A stretch of 55,977 bases of DNA from Nitrosomonas supralitoralis (GTDB lineage Bacteria > Pseudomonadota > Gammaproteobacteria > Burkholderiales > Nitrosomonadaceae). The position numbers were made by a program, and so were the translations under genes. Location: contig NZ_PXXU01000023.1 in assembly GCF_003011925.2 (NCBI RefSeq), forward strand, positions 1 to 55,977, read 5' to 3'. Below the pieces are notes generated by a model, which did not search any database, was not told the DNA's origin, and saw only the letters and a program-made list of their open reading frames with translations. Of this stretch, positions 9,132 to 19,569 are shown in pieces. How positions within the stretch are numbered: the stretch's first letter is position 1; the number at the start of each line of letters is the position of its first letter.

Positions 9132-10925
9132 ATGCAGCATATTCGTAATTTCTCCATCATTGCCCACATTGATCACGGCAAATCAACACTGGCGGATCGC
9201 ATTATTCATCTTTGCGGTGGTTTGTCCGATCGAGAAATGGAAGCGCAAGTATTAGATTCCATGGATCTGGAACGTGAAAGAGGCATTACCATCAAAGCTC
9301 AAACGGCGGCATTGCGATACAAAGCAAGAAATGGCGAAACTTATTTATTGAATTTAATTGATACGCCAGGACATGTTGATTTTTCTTACGAAGTCTCTCG
9401 TTCTTTGGCCGCATGTGAAGGTGCGCTATTAGTGGTTGATGCTTCTCAGGGAGTTGAAGCACAAACCGTCGCTAATTGTTATACAGCGATAGAACAAGGT
9501 GTTGAAGTTATCCCAGTTTTAAATAAGATTGATCTTCCGGCTGCTGATCCGGCACGCGTTATCAGCAACATTGAAGAAGTAATTGGAATCGATGCACAGG
9601 ATGCAATCAAAATCAGCGCAAAAACGGGAGAGGGTATAGAAGATGTATTAGAAGCTTTGATTGTTAAAATACCCGAACCGAAAGGTGACCCGAATGCGCC
9701 TTTAAAAGCACTAATCATCGATTCCTGGTTTGATAATTATGTCGGTGTCGTGATTTTGGTGAGAATAATGGACGGTGTGGTTAAACCCGGCGATAAAATA
9801 TTACTGATGGCCAGCAAAGCGGTGCAATTGTGTGAGCAAGTTGGTGTATTTGTACCAAAATCAACTTTTCGCGATTCACTGGGTGCTGGAGAGGTCGGCT
9901 TTATTATCTCGGGTATCAAAGAACTGAATATCGCAAAGGTTGGCGATACAGTAACTTCGGCAAATCATCCTGCGGAAAATCCTTTACAGGGCTTTAAAGA
10001 AATAAAACCACAAGTATTTGCCGGTTTATATCCAGTAGAATCCAATCAATATGATGCATTGCGTGCAGCATTGGAAAAATTGAGATTGAATGATGCTTCA
10101 CTCCATTTTGAACCAGAAGTGTCTCAGGCACTGGGTTTCGGTTTTCGTTGCGGTTTCCTTGGGTTGTTGCACATGGATATTGTGCAGGAACGACTGGAGC
10201 GTGAATACGACATGGATTTGATTACAACTGCACCAACTGTTGTTTATCAAGTACTGATGCGGGATGGTACAGTTATTGAAATTGAGAATCCGTCAAAAAT
10301 TCCGGATCTTTCTAAAATTGCCGAGATTCGCGAACCGATTATCACATCAACTATTATTGTGCCGGAAGAATATGTTGGCGCTGTGATTACGCTGTGCGTC
10401 AGCAAACGTGGCAACCAGACGAATATGCAGTATATGGGCAAGCAAGTCATGCTGACTTATGAAATGCCGCTGAATGAGGTTGTCATGGATTTTTTTGATC
10501 GACTGAAATCAACCAGTCGTGGTTATGCTTCTTTGGACTATGAGTTCAAAGAATTTCGTGCATCTGATTTAGTGAAACTTGATATATTGATTAACAGCGA
10601 CAAGGTCGATGCATTGTCTTTGATTATCCATCGAAGTAGCAGTCAATATCGAGGGCGTGAATTAGTGCAAAAAATGCGCCAATTAATTCCGCGTCAGATG
10701 TTTGATATTGCTGTACAAGCAGCGGTAGGCGCACATATTATTTCACGCGAAACTGTTAAGGCTTTACGAAAAAATGTGTTGGCAAAATGCTACGGTGGCG
10801 ATATTTCGCGCAAACGAAAGTTGCTGGAAAAACAAAAAGCAGGTAAAAAGCGAATGAAGCGGGTTGGTAATGTGGAAATTCCTCAAGAAGCATTTCTAGC
10901 AATTTTGCAGGTTGATAATAAATAA
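9132..10925 (+). CDS. lepA: Elongation factor 4 (LepA), ribosomal back-translocase GTPase
   Basis: 597 residues from ATG 9132; a TTG just before it is a less likely start. G-domain motifs are clear: AHIDHGKST (G1), DTPGHVDF (G3) and NKIDLP (G4). EF-G-like domains II, III and V follow, and the LepA-specific C-terminal domain includes [20 protein letters not shown] and [17 protein letters not shown]. The protein binds ribosomes and affects translation elongation or initiation under stress. It precedes lepB, the classical lep operon order; 103 bp separate it from lepB. Confidence 0.97.
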   Translation: MQHIRNFSIIAHIDHGKSTLADRIIHLCGGLSDREMEAQVLDSMDLERERGITIKAQTAALRYKARNGETYLLNLIDTPGHVDFSYEVSRSLAACEGALLVVDASQGVEAQTVANCYTAIEQGVEVIPVLNKIDLPAADPARVISNIEEVIGIDAQDAIKISAKTGEGIEDVLEALIVKIPEPKGDPNAPLKALIIDSWFDNYVGVVILVRIMDGVVKPGDKILLMASKAVQLCEQVGVFVPKSTFRDSLGAGEVGFIISGIKELNIAKVGDTVTSANHPAENPLQGFKEIKPQVFAGLYPVESNQYDALRAALEKLRLNDASLHFEPEVSQALGFGFRCGFLGLLHMDIVQERLEREYDMDLITTAPTVVYQVLMRDGTVIEIENPSKIPDLSKIAEIREPIITSTIIVPEEYVGAVITLCVSKRGNQTNMQYMGKQVMLTYEMPLNEVVMDFFDRLKSTSRGYASLDYEFKEFRASDLVKLDILINSDKVDALSLIIHRSSSQYRGRELVQKMRQLIPRQMFDIAVQAAVGAHIISRETVKALRKNVLAKCYGGDISRKRKLLEKQKAGKKRMKRVGNVEIPQEAFLAILQVDNK

Positions 10926-11028
10926 TGATGAGTAGAGACAATTTTTTTTTCCTTGAGCTTAGGCTGAATCTAGATTCTCATAAAATAATTCAAAATAGTA
11001 TCAATTGCTTATATTCAAAGGAAATTAC

Positions 11029-11832
11029 ATGAATTTTCCTTTGATACTTTTTATCCTGCTTGTTATTACTGGCAGTATTTGGCTATTAGATATTATTTTC
11101 TGGAAAAAAAAGCGTGAACCAAATGAGAATGAGCCTTGGTGGATCGAATATCCTAAAAGCTTTTTTCCTATTATTTTGATTGTTTTTAGTCTGCGTTCTT
11201 TCGTAATCGAACCATTTAAAATCCCATCAGGCTCAATGATACCTACACTTTTGGTGGGTGATTTTATTCTTGTAAACAAATATGTCTATGGCATAAGGTT
11301 GCCTGTCATTAATAAGAAAATTTATGATATGGATAAACCCAAACGTGGAGATGTGCTGGTTTTTCGTTTTCCAGAAGATTCATCTATAGATTACATCAAA
11401 CGAATTGTCGGATTGCCGGGGGACGTTATCACTTATCATGATAAGCAACTAATTATTAATGGAGAAGTGATAAGAATGGAGTATGAAGGAGACTATAAAT
11501 ATATAGAATCCGGGCTAGGGTATATATATTCCGATCGTTATTCAGAGTATTTAAACGATGAGAGTCATTCCATTATTATTAATCAAGACATTAGAGGTGT
11601 ACAATTTTCGAACGTTCGGCAATTTCAATTTCGTGATAACTGCAAATATCGCCGTACAGGATTCACTTGCGAAGTGCCGGCTGGGAATTATTTTACTTTA
11701 GGTGACAATCGTGACAGTAGCAGTGATAGCCGTTACTGGGGATTCGTTCCTGAAGAAAATATTGTTGGTAAGGCGTTCATGATTTGGTGGAATTTTGGAG
11801 ATCTTGGCCGTATTGGATTGTCGATTAAATAA
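11029..11832 (+). CDS. lepB: Signal peptidase I
   Basis: 267 residues from the ATG at 11029, which follows AAAGGAAATTAC; an upstream in-frame codon at 11005 lacks this site. Two N-terminal hydrophobic segments (about 3-25 and 45-60) anchor it in the inner membrane. The Ser/Lys dyad is visible: Ser69 in PSGSMIPTLLVGD (box B) and Lys124 in YIKRIVGLPGD (box D). Box E GDNRDSSSDSRYWG is intact. It removes signal peptides from exported proteins, which here would include RseB and MucD. Confidence 0.96.
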   Translation: MNFPLILFILLVITGSIWLLDIIFWKKKREPNENEPWWIEYPKSFFPIILIVFSLRSFVIEPFKIPSGSMIPTLLVGDFILVNKYVYGIRLPVINKKIYDMDKPKRGDVLVFRFPEDSSIDYIKRIVGLPGDVITYHDKQLIINGEVIRMEYEGDYKYIESGLGYIYSDRYSEYLNDESHSIIINQDIRGVQFSNVRQFQFRDNCKYRRTGFTCEVPAGNYFTLGDNRDSSSDSRYWGFVPEENIVGKAFMIWWNFGDLGRIGLSIK

Positions 11833-11861
11833 TCAGTTTTTTTATCAATGAGGTGAAAAAC

Positions 11862-12233
11862 GTGAATTATCACAAGAAGTCACTAAAACAAAAAGGCATT
11901 GGCTTGGTTAGTTTGTTAATGTGGTCAGTGGTTCTTGTTTTAATTGCGATCACTAGCTTGAGAATTGTACCCGCTTACCTAGAATATTCTTCGATTAAAA
12001 AAAACTTAACTGCTGTCGCCAGAGATACGAGCCTGCAAAATATGAATTTAAACCAAATCAGATTGGCATTTAGTAGGCGTGCTCAAATTGATGATATTAA
12101 ATCTATTACTAGTCAAGACATTAGAATAAATAAAGAAAATGGAGAAATTGTTTTGAGCGTTGATTACACAACAAAGATTCCGCTTTTTTTCAATATATCT
12201 TTAAACATTGATTTTCAGGCAAAAAGTAATTAA
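11862..12233 (+). CDS. DUF4845 domain-containing membrane protein
   Basis: About 123 residues. The GTG at 11862 is preferred because GAGGTG (11850-11855) is correctly spaced; GTG 11853 overlaps that site. The N-terminus KQKGIGLVSLLMWSVVLVLIAITSLRIVPAY resembles a type IV pilin-like leader and helix, then an extracytoplasmic domain of about 85 residues with IKSITSQDIRI and LSVDYTTKIPLFFN. This matches DUF4845, a family commonly found between lepB and rnc in betaproteobacteria. Function is unknown. Confidence 0.85.
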   Translation: MNYHKKSLKQKGIGLVSLLMWSVVLVLIAITSLRIVPAYLEYSSIKKNLTAVARDTSLQNMNLNQIRLAFSRRAQIDDIKSITSQDIRINKENGEIVLSVDYTTKIPLFFNISLNIDFQAKSN

Positions 12234-12246
12234 TCCTAGAAAGATT

Positions 12247-12960
12247 ATGCAAAATGAAGCGATCTCAAATAATACTCAACAGTTACTGGATATATTTTGT
12301 AAACGTTTAGGATATTGTTTTTCTCAACCCCAATTACTTCAAACGGCGTTAACCCACAGAAGCCATAGTGCCCCCCATAATGAACGTCTCGAGTTTCTGG
12401 GTGACGCGATTTTGAACTGCGTAATCTCAGGAATAATTTACCAACATTTCCCAGAATCGCCAGAAGGGTATTTGTCCCGGCTTCGCGCTAATTTTGTGAA
12501 TCAAAAGGCATTGTCAGATATAGCGCTTAACTTACAAATAGATAAACTACTCAGATTAGGTGAGGGTGAGTTAAAAAGTGGAGGTTGTCATCGTCCATCG
12601 ATTCTTGCAGATACATTTGAAGCTTTATTAGGTGCTATTTATTTGGATAGTAATTATGCACAAGTGGAAATAGTAATTACGTCGATCTATTTACCTTTGA
12701 TGCAAGCTATTGATATTAAATCACAGGCTAAAGACTCCAAAACTTTATTGCAAGAATTTTTACAAAGCCAGAAACTATCATTGCCAGAATATATTGTGAT
12801 TACAACCAGTGGTAAAGCACATAAACAGAAATTTCAAGTGGAATGCGTGATTTCTACATTAAATATTCGAACCGTAGGTGAAGGAACAAATCGTCGGAGT
12901 GCAGAACAAATGGCAGCTAGGTTGGCCTATGAAGAAATTTGTTTGCAGCCTGCACATTGA
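12247..12960 (+). CDS. rnc: Ribonuclease III
   Basis: 237 residues from the ATG at 12247. The RNase III signature NERLEFLGDAIL (about residues 45-56) holds the Mg-binding acidic residues, and the second acidic site is in DTFEALLGAIYLD. The C-terminal double-stranded-RNA-binding domain (about 165-232) runs from DSKTLLQEFLQSQ through AHKQKFQVECVI to GTNRRSAEQMAARLAYEEI. It cleaves double-stranded RNA in rRNA maturation and mRNA turnover. It is 43 bp upstream of era, the usual rnc-era pair. Confidence 0.97.
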   Translation: MQNEAISNNTQQLLDIFCKRLGYCFSQPQLLQTALTHRSHSAPHNERLEFLGDAILNCVISGIIYQHFPESPEGYLSRLRANFVNQKALSDIALNLQIDKLLRLGEGELKSGGCHRPSILADTFEALLGAIYLDSNYAQVEIVITSIYLPLMQAIDIKSQAKDSKTLLQEFLQSQKLSLPEYIVITTSGKAHKQKFQVECVISTLNIRTVGEGTNRRSAEQMAARLAYEEICLQPAH

Positions 12961-13003
12961 TAATGTTTAATCATTTTCTAATTACTACTCATAACATCAC
13001 AGA

Positions 13004-13897
13004 ATGACGACTCCTGCCAATTTTCGCACTGGATACATAGCAATTATTGGTCGCCCCAATGTAGGTAAATCAACATTATTAAATAAGTTGGTGGAACAAA
13101 AAATCAGTATTACATCGAGAAAAGCACAGACAACTCGTTTTAGAATAAATGGCATTTTAACGGATCAGCAGACGCAATTTGTCTTTGTTGATACTCCTGG
13201 CTTTCAAACTCATTATAGCAGTGGCTTAAATACCGCAATGAACCGGGTGGTCACTCGCAGCATGCAAGAGGTGAATGTTATATTGTTTGTAATTGAAGCA
13301 CTACACTTTGATCAGCGCGATATTACAGTATTCAAAATAATCCCTGATAACATTCCAATTATTTTAGTGGTCAATAAAATAGACAAATTGACAGATAAGA
13401 ATAGACTACTGCCATTTCTGAATGAAGTAGCTCAACAAGTTAAAATTTCCGACATTATTCCAGTGAGCGCGATGCATAAGATTCAACTACCTGAGCTGCT
13501 TAATACCATTCGCAATTATTTACCCATTAGCCAGCCTTTATACAATAAAAATGAAATAACGGATCGCAGTGAGCGTTTTCTGGTTGGAGAATTTATCCGT
13601 GAAAAATTATTTCGCTTGGTTGGCGACGAAATTCCCTATTCTACCAGCGTGGTGGTCGATCAATTTAAGTTCGAAGACAATGTGTGCAAAATTTATGCCA
13701 CCATTCTGGTTGATAAACCCAATCAGAAAGCAATTATTATTGGAAAAAAGGGCGAAAAGCTTAAGCAAATAGCAAGTCAAGCACGTAAAGACATGGAGTT
13801 GTTGCTTGGAGAAAAAGTGTATCTGGAAGTTTGGGTTAAAGTTAAAAGCGGTTGGGCTGACAGTGAAAGTGTGTTAAGAAATCTGGGTTATGAATAG
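13004..13897 (+). CDS. era: GTPase Era, 16S rRNA-binding
   Basis: 297 residues. G motifs: GRPNVGKST (residues 16-24), a switch region with [18 protein letters not shown], and VNKIDK. The C-terminal KH domain (about 205-290) includes [21 protein letters not shown] and ends [15 protein letters not shown]. Era binds the 3' end of 16S rRNA during small-subunit assembly. In most beta- and gammaproteobacteria recO follows; here only 35 bp separate the era stop from pdxJ. Confidence 0.97.
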   Translation: MTTPANFRTGYIAIIGRPNVGKSTLLNKLVEQKISITSRKAQTTRFRINGILTDQQTQFVFVDTPGFQTHYSSGLNTAMNRVVTRSMQEVNVILFVIEALHFDQRDITVFKIIPDNIPIILVVNKIDKLTDKNRLLPFLNEVAQQVKISDIIPVSAMHKIQLPELLNTIRNYLPISQPLYNKNEITDRSERFLVGEFIREKLFRLVGDEIPYSTSVVVDQFKFEDNVCKIYATILVDKPNQKAIIIGKKGEKLKQIASQARKDMELLLGEKVYLEVWVKVKSGWADSESVLRNLGYE

Positions 13898-13932
13898 TAC
13901 ATCTAGAATTCTATGCATTTTTGGAGTCTTTT

Positions 13933-14661
13933 ATGATGATTGAATTAGGGGTTAATATTGATCATGTGGCGACGCTGCGACAAGCGCGGGGAACAATATA
14001 TCCCGATCCAGTCGAAGCGGCATTGATTGCCGAATCTGCCGGAGCGGATGCAATCACTTTGCACTTGCGCGAAGATCGACGCCATATTCAGGATATCGAT
14101 GTGGATATTTTGCGCAATCGGTTAACGACCAGAATGAATCTGGAGAGTGCAGTAACCGATGAAATGATCGCCATCGCGCTGAGAATCAAGCCTCACGATA
14201 TTTGCTTAGTGCCGGAAAGGCGAGAAGAATTAACTACAGAAGGTGGTCTCGATGTGCTAAAGCACTTCGATCAGATCAAACGTGTTTGTCAAAAATTGAG
14301 AGAAGCTGGAATACGTGTTTCATTGTTCATTAATGCGGATCCAGCACAAATTGATGCAGCGGCTCGAACGGGTGCGCCTGTCATCGAAATTCACACTGGA
14401 AGTTATGCCGATGCACATTCAATTGAAGTACAAGAAAAACGCTTTATCGAAGTGAAGCAAGCCGTTGCTCTGGGTAAAAATCTGGGTTTAAAAGTCAATG
14501 CCGGGCATGGTTTGCATTATCAGAATGTTCAAGCCATTGCGGCTATCCCTGAAATTTCGGAATTGAATATTGGCCATGCAATAGTTGCGAGAGCTATTTT
14601 TGTTGGATTTAAACACGCCGTACAGGAAATGAAACAGCTCATGCTCGAGTCGCGTAAATGA
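13933..14661 (+). CDS. pdxJ: Pyridoxine 5'-phosphate synthase
   Basis: 242 residues from the ATG at 13933, which has GGAG seven bases upstream; the TTG at 13921 overlaps this region. It makes pyridoxine 5'-phosphate from 1-deoxyxylulose 5-phosphate and 3-amino-2-oxopropyl phosphate. The TIM-barrel motifs are clear: [66 protein letters not shown], and GHGLHYQNV with [12 protein letters not shown] near the end. Its last codon overlaps the acpS start (ATGA). Confidence 0.97.
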   Translation: MMIELGVNIDHVATLRQARGTIYPDPVEAALIAESAGADAITLHLREDRRHIQDIDVDILRNRLTTRMNLESAVTDEMIAIALRIKPHDICLVPERREELTTEGGLDVLKHFDQIKRVCQKLREAGIRVSLFINADPAQIDAAARTGAPVIEIHTGSYADAHSIEVQEKRFIEVKQAVALGKNLGLKVNAGHGLHYQNVQAIAAIPEISELNIGHAIVARAIFVGFKHAVQEMKQLMLESRK

Positions 14662-15035
14662 TCTATGGGATTGGAACCGATATAGTTGAATCTGCCAGAA
14701 TTGCGCAATCACTGGGTCGTTTTGGTGAACGCTTTGCACATCGTATCTTAACCGAAAGCGAGTTGCAGGAATATGGATCGAGCAGCAAACCAGTGCTTTT
14801 TCTGGCTAGTCGCTTTGCTGCTAAAGAAGCATTATCGAAAGCGCTAGGTACAGGATTACGGCATCCGGTTAACTTCACATATATTACGATTACCCATGAT
14901 AGTTTAGGAAAGCCATTTTTTTTGTTTCATCCTGAACTCAATCAATTCTTTTCTGATCAAGGAATTACGCAACATCATCTTTCAATTAGCGATGAGATCA
15001 ATATGGCTTGTGCTTTTGTCGTATTGGAGAAATAA
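14658..15035 (+). CDS. acpS: Holo-[acyl-carrier-protein] synthase
   Basis: 125 residues. It transfers 4'-phosphopantetheine from coenzyme A to apo-ACP in fatty acid synthesis. The two family motifs are present: [14 protein letters not shown] at the N-terminus with the Mg-binding Asp, and [16 protein letters not shown] near residue 55. The C-terminus [16 protein letters not shown] is conserved. The ATG overlaps the pdxJ stop, so the two are translationally coupled, an order common in proteobacteria. Confidence 0.96.
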   Translation: MIYGIGTDIVESARIAQSLGRFGERFAHRILTESELQEYGSSSKPVLFLASRFAAKEALSKALGTGLRHPVNFTYITITHDSLGKPFFLFHPELNQFFSDQGITQHHLSISDEINMACAFVVLEK

Positions 15036-15037
15036 TC

Positions 15038-16090
15038 GTGTTACTTGGACCAGTGATGCTCGATATTGCCGGAACACAACTATCAGAGGACGATATCATA
15101 AGACTGTCACATCCGCTTACAGGTGGTGTCATTCTTTTTACCCGTAATTATATAAATCATCGACAATTGACTGAACTGACGCAGCAGATACATGCGTTGC
15201 GGAGCCCGCATTTACTGATTGCTGTCGATCATGAAGGCGGGCGTGTACAACGTTTTCGTGATGATTTTACAAAACTGCCCGCAATGCGCGAATTGGGAAG
15301 AATCTGGGATAAACAACCAAGCCGTGCTCGGCATCTTGTGAAACAAGTCGGGTTTGTTCTGGCTGCGGAGTTAAATGCTTGCGGTGTCGACTTTAGTTTT
15401 ACACCGGTGTTGGATCTTGATTATGGGCAAAGTTCTGTAATCGGTGATCGTGCCTTCCATCATGATTCCAATGCTGTTTACGATTTGGCCTATAATTTGA
15501 TGCTTGGACTTAAAAAAGGGGGCATGCCAGCAATAGGAAAACATTTTCCGGGCCACGGCTATATTCAGACCGATTCTCATTTGGAAAAATCAATTGACTC
15601 ACGCCGATATAATGATATTGAAGCGAACGATTTAATTCCATTTCAACACATGATCGACGCGGGGTTGGTCGGAATCATGTCAGCGCATGTTATTTATCCA
15701 GAAATCGATTCCAAACCTGCCGGTTTTTCAAAAATTTGGCTCCAAAACATTTTGCGCGAGGAATTGCGATTCGATGGATGCATTTTCAGTGACGATTTAA
15801 GTATGCGTGGCGCTGGAGATTATTTGGAATCTATGCTATCACGCGCACAAGCTGCACTCGATGCAGGTTGCGATATGATATTGGTTTGCAATAATCCTGC
15901 AGGAACCGATCAAATTTTGAAAGGATTGCAGTGGGAAATGTCAGCAACAAGCCTTTCTCGATTTGCACGTATGCATGCTAAAAATCACATAGGCTCGATG
16001 ACAAAGTTACGTGAAAATGGAGATTATGTTCGAGCAGTACGCGAAATTAGTATTATTGGATGCGAGAGCGGTGAATTGCCATTACAGTAA
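15038..16090 (+). CDS. nagZ: Beta-N-acetylhexosaminidase NagZ
   Basis: About 350 residues from the GTG at 15038, two bases after the acpS stop, with GGAG nearby; an open frame extends upstream inside acpS but is unlikely to be used. Glycoside hydrolase family 3: it removes N-acetylglucosamine from anhydro-muropeptides in cytoplasmic peptidoglycan recycling. Motifs: [26 protein letters not shown], the catalytic loop [15 protein letters not shown], and [11 protein letters not shown] with the nucleophile Asp. No signal peptide, as expected of the cytoplasmic enzyme. Confidence 0.95.
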   Translation: MLLGPVMLDIAGTQLSEDDIIRLSHPLTGGVILFTRNYINHRQLTELTQQIHALRSPHLLIAVDHEGGRVQRFRDDFTKLPAMRELGRIWDKQPSRARHLVKQVGFVLAAELNACGVDFSFTPVLDLDYGQSSVIGDRAFHHDSNAVYDLAYNLMLGLKKGGMPAIGKHFPGHGYIQTDSHLEKSIDSRRYNDIEANDLIPFQHMIDAGLVGIMSAHVIYPEIDSKPAGFSKIWLQNILREELRFDGCIFSDDLSMRGAGDYLESMLSRAQAALDAGCDMILVCNNPAGTDQILKGLQWEMSATSLSRFARMHAKNHIGSMTKLRENGDYVRAVREISIIGCESGELPLQ

Positions 16091-16183
16091 GCTTGCATTC
16101 ATCTGTCAGAGCAAACTATGAGCAGCACATTTTGTTTTACTTTAAAATTACCTCTTATCAGAAATTTTACATAAGGTTTAATC

Positions 16184-17644
16184 ATGTCAGAAACATTTGA
16201 TGTTGCAGTCATTGGTGCTGGTCCAGGTGGCTATGTGGCGGCGATCCGTTGTGCGCAGCTAGGTTTGAGCACGGTTTGCATTGATGAATGGAAAAACTCT
16301 AAAGGTAAAGCGAGTCTTGGCGGTACCTGTCTGAACGTCGGCTGTATTCCCTCCAAAGCATTATTGGAATCTTCTGAGAATTATTTCCAGATTCAGCACA
16401 AGAGCTCTGTGCATGGAATATCTGCAGAAAATATTTCTGTAGATATTCCGGTCATGATTGCGCGCAAAGACAAAATTGTCAGTACGTTTACCGCCGGTAT
16501 TACTTCACTATTCAAAAAAAATAAGATTAAATCGATGCATGGCAGAGGAACGCTGCTGAACCTCGAAGTATCTGCCAATGCTTGGCAAATAAAAGTTGAC
16601 GATAACGGTAATGTTGAAACAATCCAGGCAAAACATGTCATTGTTGCGACTGGTTCGATACCACGGCAATTATCTTTTACACCGATCGACAATGAAATGG
16701 TTTTGGATAATGCTGGCGCTTTAGCATTAAAGCACGTACCGAAGCGGTTGGGAGTCATCGGTGCGGGTGTAATCGGTCTTGAAATGGGTAGTGTATGGTG
16801 TAGATTGGGTGCAGAAGTTACTATTCTTGAAGCGATGCCGGGATTTTTGATGGCAGCGGATGAACAGATTGCTAAAGAGGCAAAAAGTATATTTACCAAA
16901 GAGCCTGGTTTACGAATTAATACCGGTGTCAACATCAAATCAGTTAAGGTATCAGATAACTCTATAGTTGTTGGTTACAGTGACTCCAACAATCAAGATC
17001 AGGTCATGGAAGTTGATAAGTTGATCGTGGCAATCGGTCGTATTCCGAATACTAATGGATTGGGTATAGAAGAAAATGGTTTGGCAGTGGATGAACGTGG
17101 ATTTATCGTTGTTGATGAATACTGCCGCACTAATCTGACCAATATATACGCAGTAGGCGATGTGGTTCGCGGCCCTATGTTGGCGCATAAAGCATCTGAA
17201 GAAGGAGTGGCTGTTGCTGAAATGATCAAACATCTTGAAACAAGTCAGGCCAGTACGAGTGAAGCAATTGATTTCAATACGATACCTTGGGTAATTTATA
17301 CGGCACCGGAGATTGCGTGGGTGGGAAAAAATGAACAGGAATTAAGAGCAGCTGGCATTGCCTATAAAGTTGGTCAGTTTCCATTTATTGCGAACGGACG
17401 TGCGCGTGCTATAGGCGAGACCAGCGGGTTTGTAAAAGTCTTAGCAGACGAAAAAACTGATCGTGTATTGGGTGTTCATATGATTGGCCCGCAAGTTTCT
17501 GAACTTATTTCAGAGGCAGTTATGGCAATGAAGTTCTCTGCCAGCAGTCAAGATATTGCCAGTATTGTTCATGCTCATCCGTCTTTATCGGAAGTACTTC
17601 ATGAAGCTGCACTTGGCGTGGATAAGCGTGCTTTACATATCTAA
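16184..17644 (+). CDS. lpdA: Dihydrolipoyl dehydrogenase (E3)
   Basis: 486 residues. FAD-binding GAGPGG at 11-16; the redox-active disulfide Cys49/Cys54 in GGTCLNVGCIPSK; an NAD-binding segment LGVIGAGVIGLEMGSVW near residue 190; a second FAD motif NIYAVGDVVRGPMLAHKA; and the C-terminal His-Glu dyad in HAHPSLSEVLHEAA. It reoxidises lipoamide in 2-oxoacid dehydrogenase and related complexes. It is not next to sucA/sucB, which lie about 26 kb away, so it may serve more than one complex. 93 bp separate it from nagZ. Confidence 0.96.
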   Translation: MSETFDVAVIGAGPGGYVAAIRCAQLGLSTVCIDEWKNSKGKASLGGTCLNVGCIPSKALLESSENYFQIQHKSSVHGISAENISVDIPVMIARKDKIVSTFTAGITSLFKKNKIKSMHGRGTLLNLEVSANAWQIKVDDNGNVETIQAKHVIVATGSIPRQLSFTPIDNEMVLDNAGALALKHVPKRLGVIGAGVIGLEMGSVWCRLGAEVTILEAMPGFLMAADEQIAKEAKSIFTKEPGLRINTGVNIKSVKVSDNSIVVGYSDSNNQDQVMEVDKLIVAIGRIPNTNGLGIEENGLAVDERGFIVVDEYCRTNLTNIYAVGDVVRGPMLAHKASEEGVAVAEMIKHLETSQASTSEAIDFNTIPWVIYTAPEIAWVGKNEQELRAAGIAYKVGQFPFIANGRARAIGETSGFVKVLADEKTDRVLGVHMIGPQVSELISEAVMAMKFSASSQDIASIVHAHPSLSEVLHEAALGVDKRALHI

Positions 17645-17700
17645 CAACTAAATAGCACAGCAATGACTTATCCAAGCTCATCGATTTTTTCTAAGCCGAT

Positions 17701-18156
17701 TTAAATGCAATTATTTTTGTCTGGATCAACACTGCATGACCATTGCAGTTGATGAATGCCACCAGCTTTATTGACTAAATAATCGGCTCTCAATTGTTTA
17801 TTTTGCTCTACAGTTAATGAGGCCTTCTCAGGTATAAATCGTTCTTCGCTCCAAAACCTGATTCTGCAAAATTCATTCTTAGGGTTACAAAGCCTATTGA
17901 TAGCAGCGCTATAGATCGTTTTATCAGTGTACTTACTATGCTCAACAAGCACCATATGAATAATTTTCCCCGAAGTACCTAATTCCACATTACGAACTAC
18001 CCGCCACCCAATGCCGCTTGCCAATTCCGAAGAAGAATCAGCAGTTGATTCATTCTGCTCATGTTCATGTTCATGTTCTTCGTTACCATGAGAAAAAACA
18101 CTAAGCGGTAGGACGAGTAGTGTTGATAAAAAAAAGCTCAATAAAAATTTATGCAT
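17701..18156 (-). CDS. Hypothetical secreted protein with a His/Glu-rich segment
   Basis: 151 residues. An N-terminal signal peptide (HKFLLSFFLSTLLVLPLSVFS) is followed directly by the acidic, His-rich stretch HGNEEHEHEHEQNE, then a folded-looking domain with four later cysteines (LCNPKNEFCRIRFW and CSVDPDKNNC) that could form disulfides in the periplasm. The His/Glu stretch might bind metal ions, but that is only an inference. I do not recognise a family. It is convergent with lpdA. Confidence 0.7.
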   Translation of the reverse strand: MHKFLLSFFLSTLLVLPLSVFSHGNEEHEHEHEQNESTADSSSELASGIGWRVVRNVELGTSGKIIHMVLVEHSKYTDKTIYSAAINRLCNPKNEFCRIRFWSEERFIPEKASLTVEQNKQLRADYLVNKAGGIHQLQWSCSVDPDKNNCI

Positions 18157-18602
18157 AAATTCTCCTCAGCAAAATGTTAATTCATTATCTATAAATATAT
18201 AATTCTTAATGTGTTTCTAACTAATTGCTTCCAGTTTGATTGTCACTTAAACTGGATGATTCTTGCAGCGAGCGAGTATACTAGAAAATCTGAGTATGAA
18301 CATTATAGACAATATAATTTTGCTGATAAAGCATGCCGCATTTAAATGAATCCGGTATATAAATTATGATAAGTTGATTCTGCAATAACTGTACAACTTA
18401 TTGATAATAATTTATATTATTATGCATGACATTGTACTTCTGCATGTTATTTCTGTAATGCCATCAAACTTCATTATTTTTCTTGTGTTTTTACAAAATA
18501 GAGCTTTAAACAAAAATTTAATAATTTTTATAGTGAGTCAATTAACCAATTTCAATTAATTATTTGTAGCAGTTAATTGTTTCGGTTAGAATCGATTTTT
18601 TT
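18157..18602. other. AT-rich spacer upstream of tRNA-Val
   Basis: 446 bp with no open frame worth calling. It is very AT-rich and carries the promoter region of the minus-strand secreted protein at its left end and the tRNA promoter at its right end (18564-18592). Nothing else is recognisable. Confidence 0.6.
18564..18592 (+). promoter_or_regulatory. Sigma-70-type promoter for tRNA-Val
   Basis: TTGTAG (18564-18569) and TAGAAT (18587-18592) are separated by exactly 17 bp; the expected start point is about 4 bp before the first base of the tRNA. Confidence 0.6.
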
Positions 18603-18679
18603 AGGCGCGTAGCTCAGTTGGTTAGAGCACCACCTTGACATGGTGGGGGTCGTTGGTTCGAGTCCAATCGCGCCTACCA
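18603..18679 (+). tRNA. tRNA-Val (anticodon GAC)
   Basis: The acceptor AGGCGCG pairs with CGCGCCT, followed by discriminator A and an encoded CCA. The anticodon arm CCACC-TTGACAT-GGTGG has anticodon GAC (valine, GUC/GUU). The T arm GGTTCGAGTCC is intact. 77 nt. A 14-bp palindrome TTATCAATTGATAA (18681-18694) follows directly and might aid 3'-end formation. Confidence 0.97.
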
Positions 18680-18967
18680 ATTATCAATTGATAACCTTCT
18701 GTTATTTACGATTGCATTTGGCTATATAAGTTAATCTCATATATCCAAGTTACGCATCACTTCAAGAACTATCATAAGAATGGAATGACGGCATTAATAA
18801 ATCTTGACTAATGCTTCAAAGGATTGACAAATATGAAAATAGCGCAATTCCAAATACTCAATGAGAGTAGTCACTGATAATATGTTTGTAAAGCAAAACA
18901 AAGAATCGGGGTTAAATAGAAGCAAAATTAGTTATAACGGCTGCTCAATTTTGTCAGGAGAAAAATT

Positions 18968-19456
18968 ATGCGAAGTTTAAATATAGTAAATACCAGGAAA
19001 TTATTAGGTGCATTGTTGATCTGTATCTTAACTGGCCATGTGGTGGCAGAAGAAATTGGTAGCGTTTCAACTAAATTTAAACTTTTAGGTGCAAATGATA
19101 AAATTGTAATTGAAGCATTTGATGATCCAGATATTGCAGGAGCAACTTGTTATCTAAGTCGAGCCAAAACAGGAGGTGTCAGTGGCGTCGTAGGAATTGC
19201 TGAAGATACGTCAGATGCCTCAATCTCATGCCGACAGATCGGGCCGATTTCTTTATCAGAAAAAATAAAGAATGGCCATGAGGATGGTGCTGAAGTTTTT
19301 AAAAAAAGTACATCCTTATTATTCAAATCGTTGCAAGTAGTACGGTTTTATGATTCAAGAAGAAATGTTCTGGTTTATTTGGCGTATAGTGACAGAATTA
19401 TTGAAGGATCACCAAAAAATAGTATTTCGATAATTCCAATTACGCCATGGCATTAA
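18968..19456 (+). CDS. creA: CreA family protein
   Basis: 162 residues, ATG preceded by CAGGAGAAAAATT. A signal peptide ends near VVAEEIG. The mature part follows the CreA pattern: [40 protein letters not shown], then [19 protein letters not shown] and [36 protein letters not shown], written here in pieces as the motifs [28 protein letters not shown] and LQVVRFYD. Two conserved cysteines could form a disulfide. Widespread in proteobacteria; function unknown despite the name, which comes from its place near creBCD in E. coli. Confidence 0.9.
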   Translation: MRSLNIVNTRKLLGALLICILTGHVVAEEIGSVSTKFKLLGANDKIVIEAFDDPDIAGATCYLSRAKTGGVSGVVGIAEDTSDASISCRQIGPISLSEKIKNGHEDGAEVFKKSTSLLFKSLQVVRFYDSRRNVLVYLAYSDRIIEGSPKNSISIIPITPWH

Positions 19457-19569
19457 TCAAATTAAGCCAATGAAAATAAATTAATTGCATTGATGGTATT
19501 TAAGAAAGCCTAATATTATAATTACTAGTTATTTCTTACTAAATGTTTACTTTAGCAACATTATCTTCC

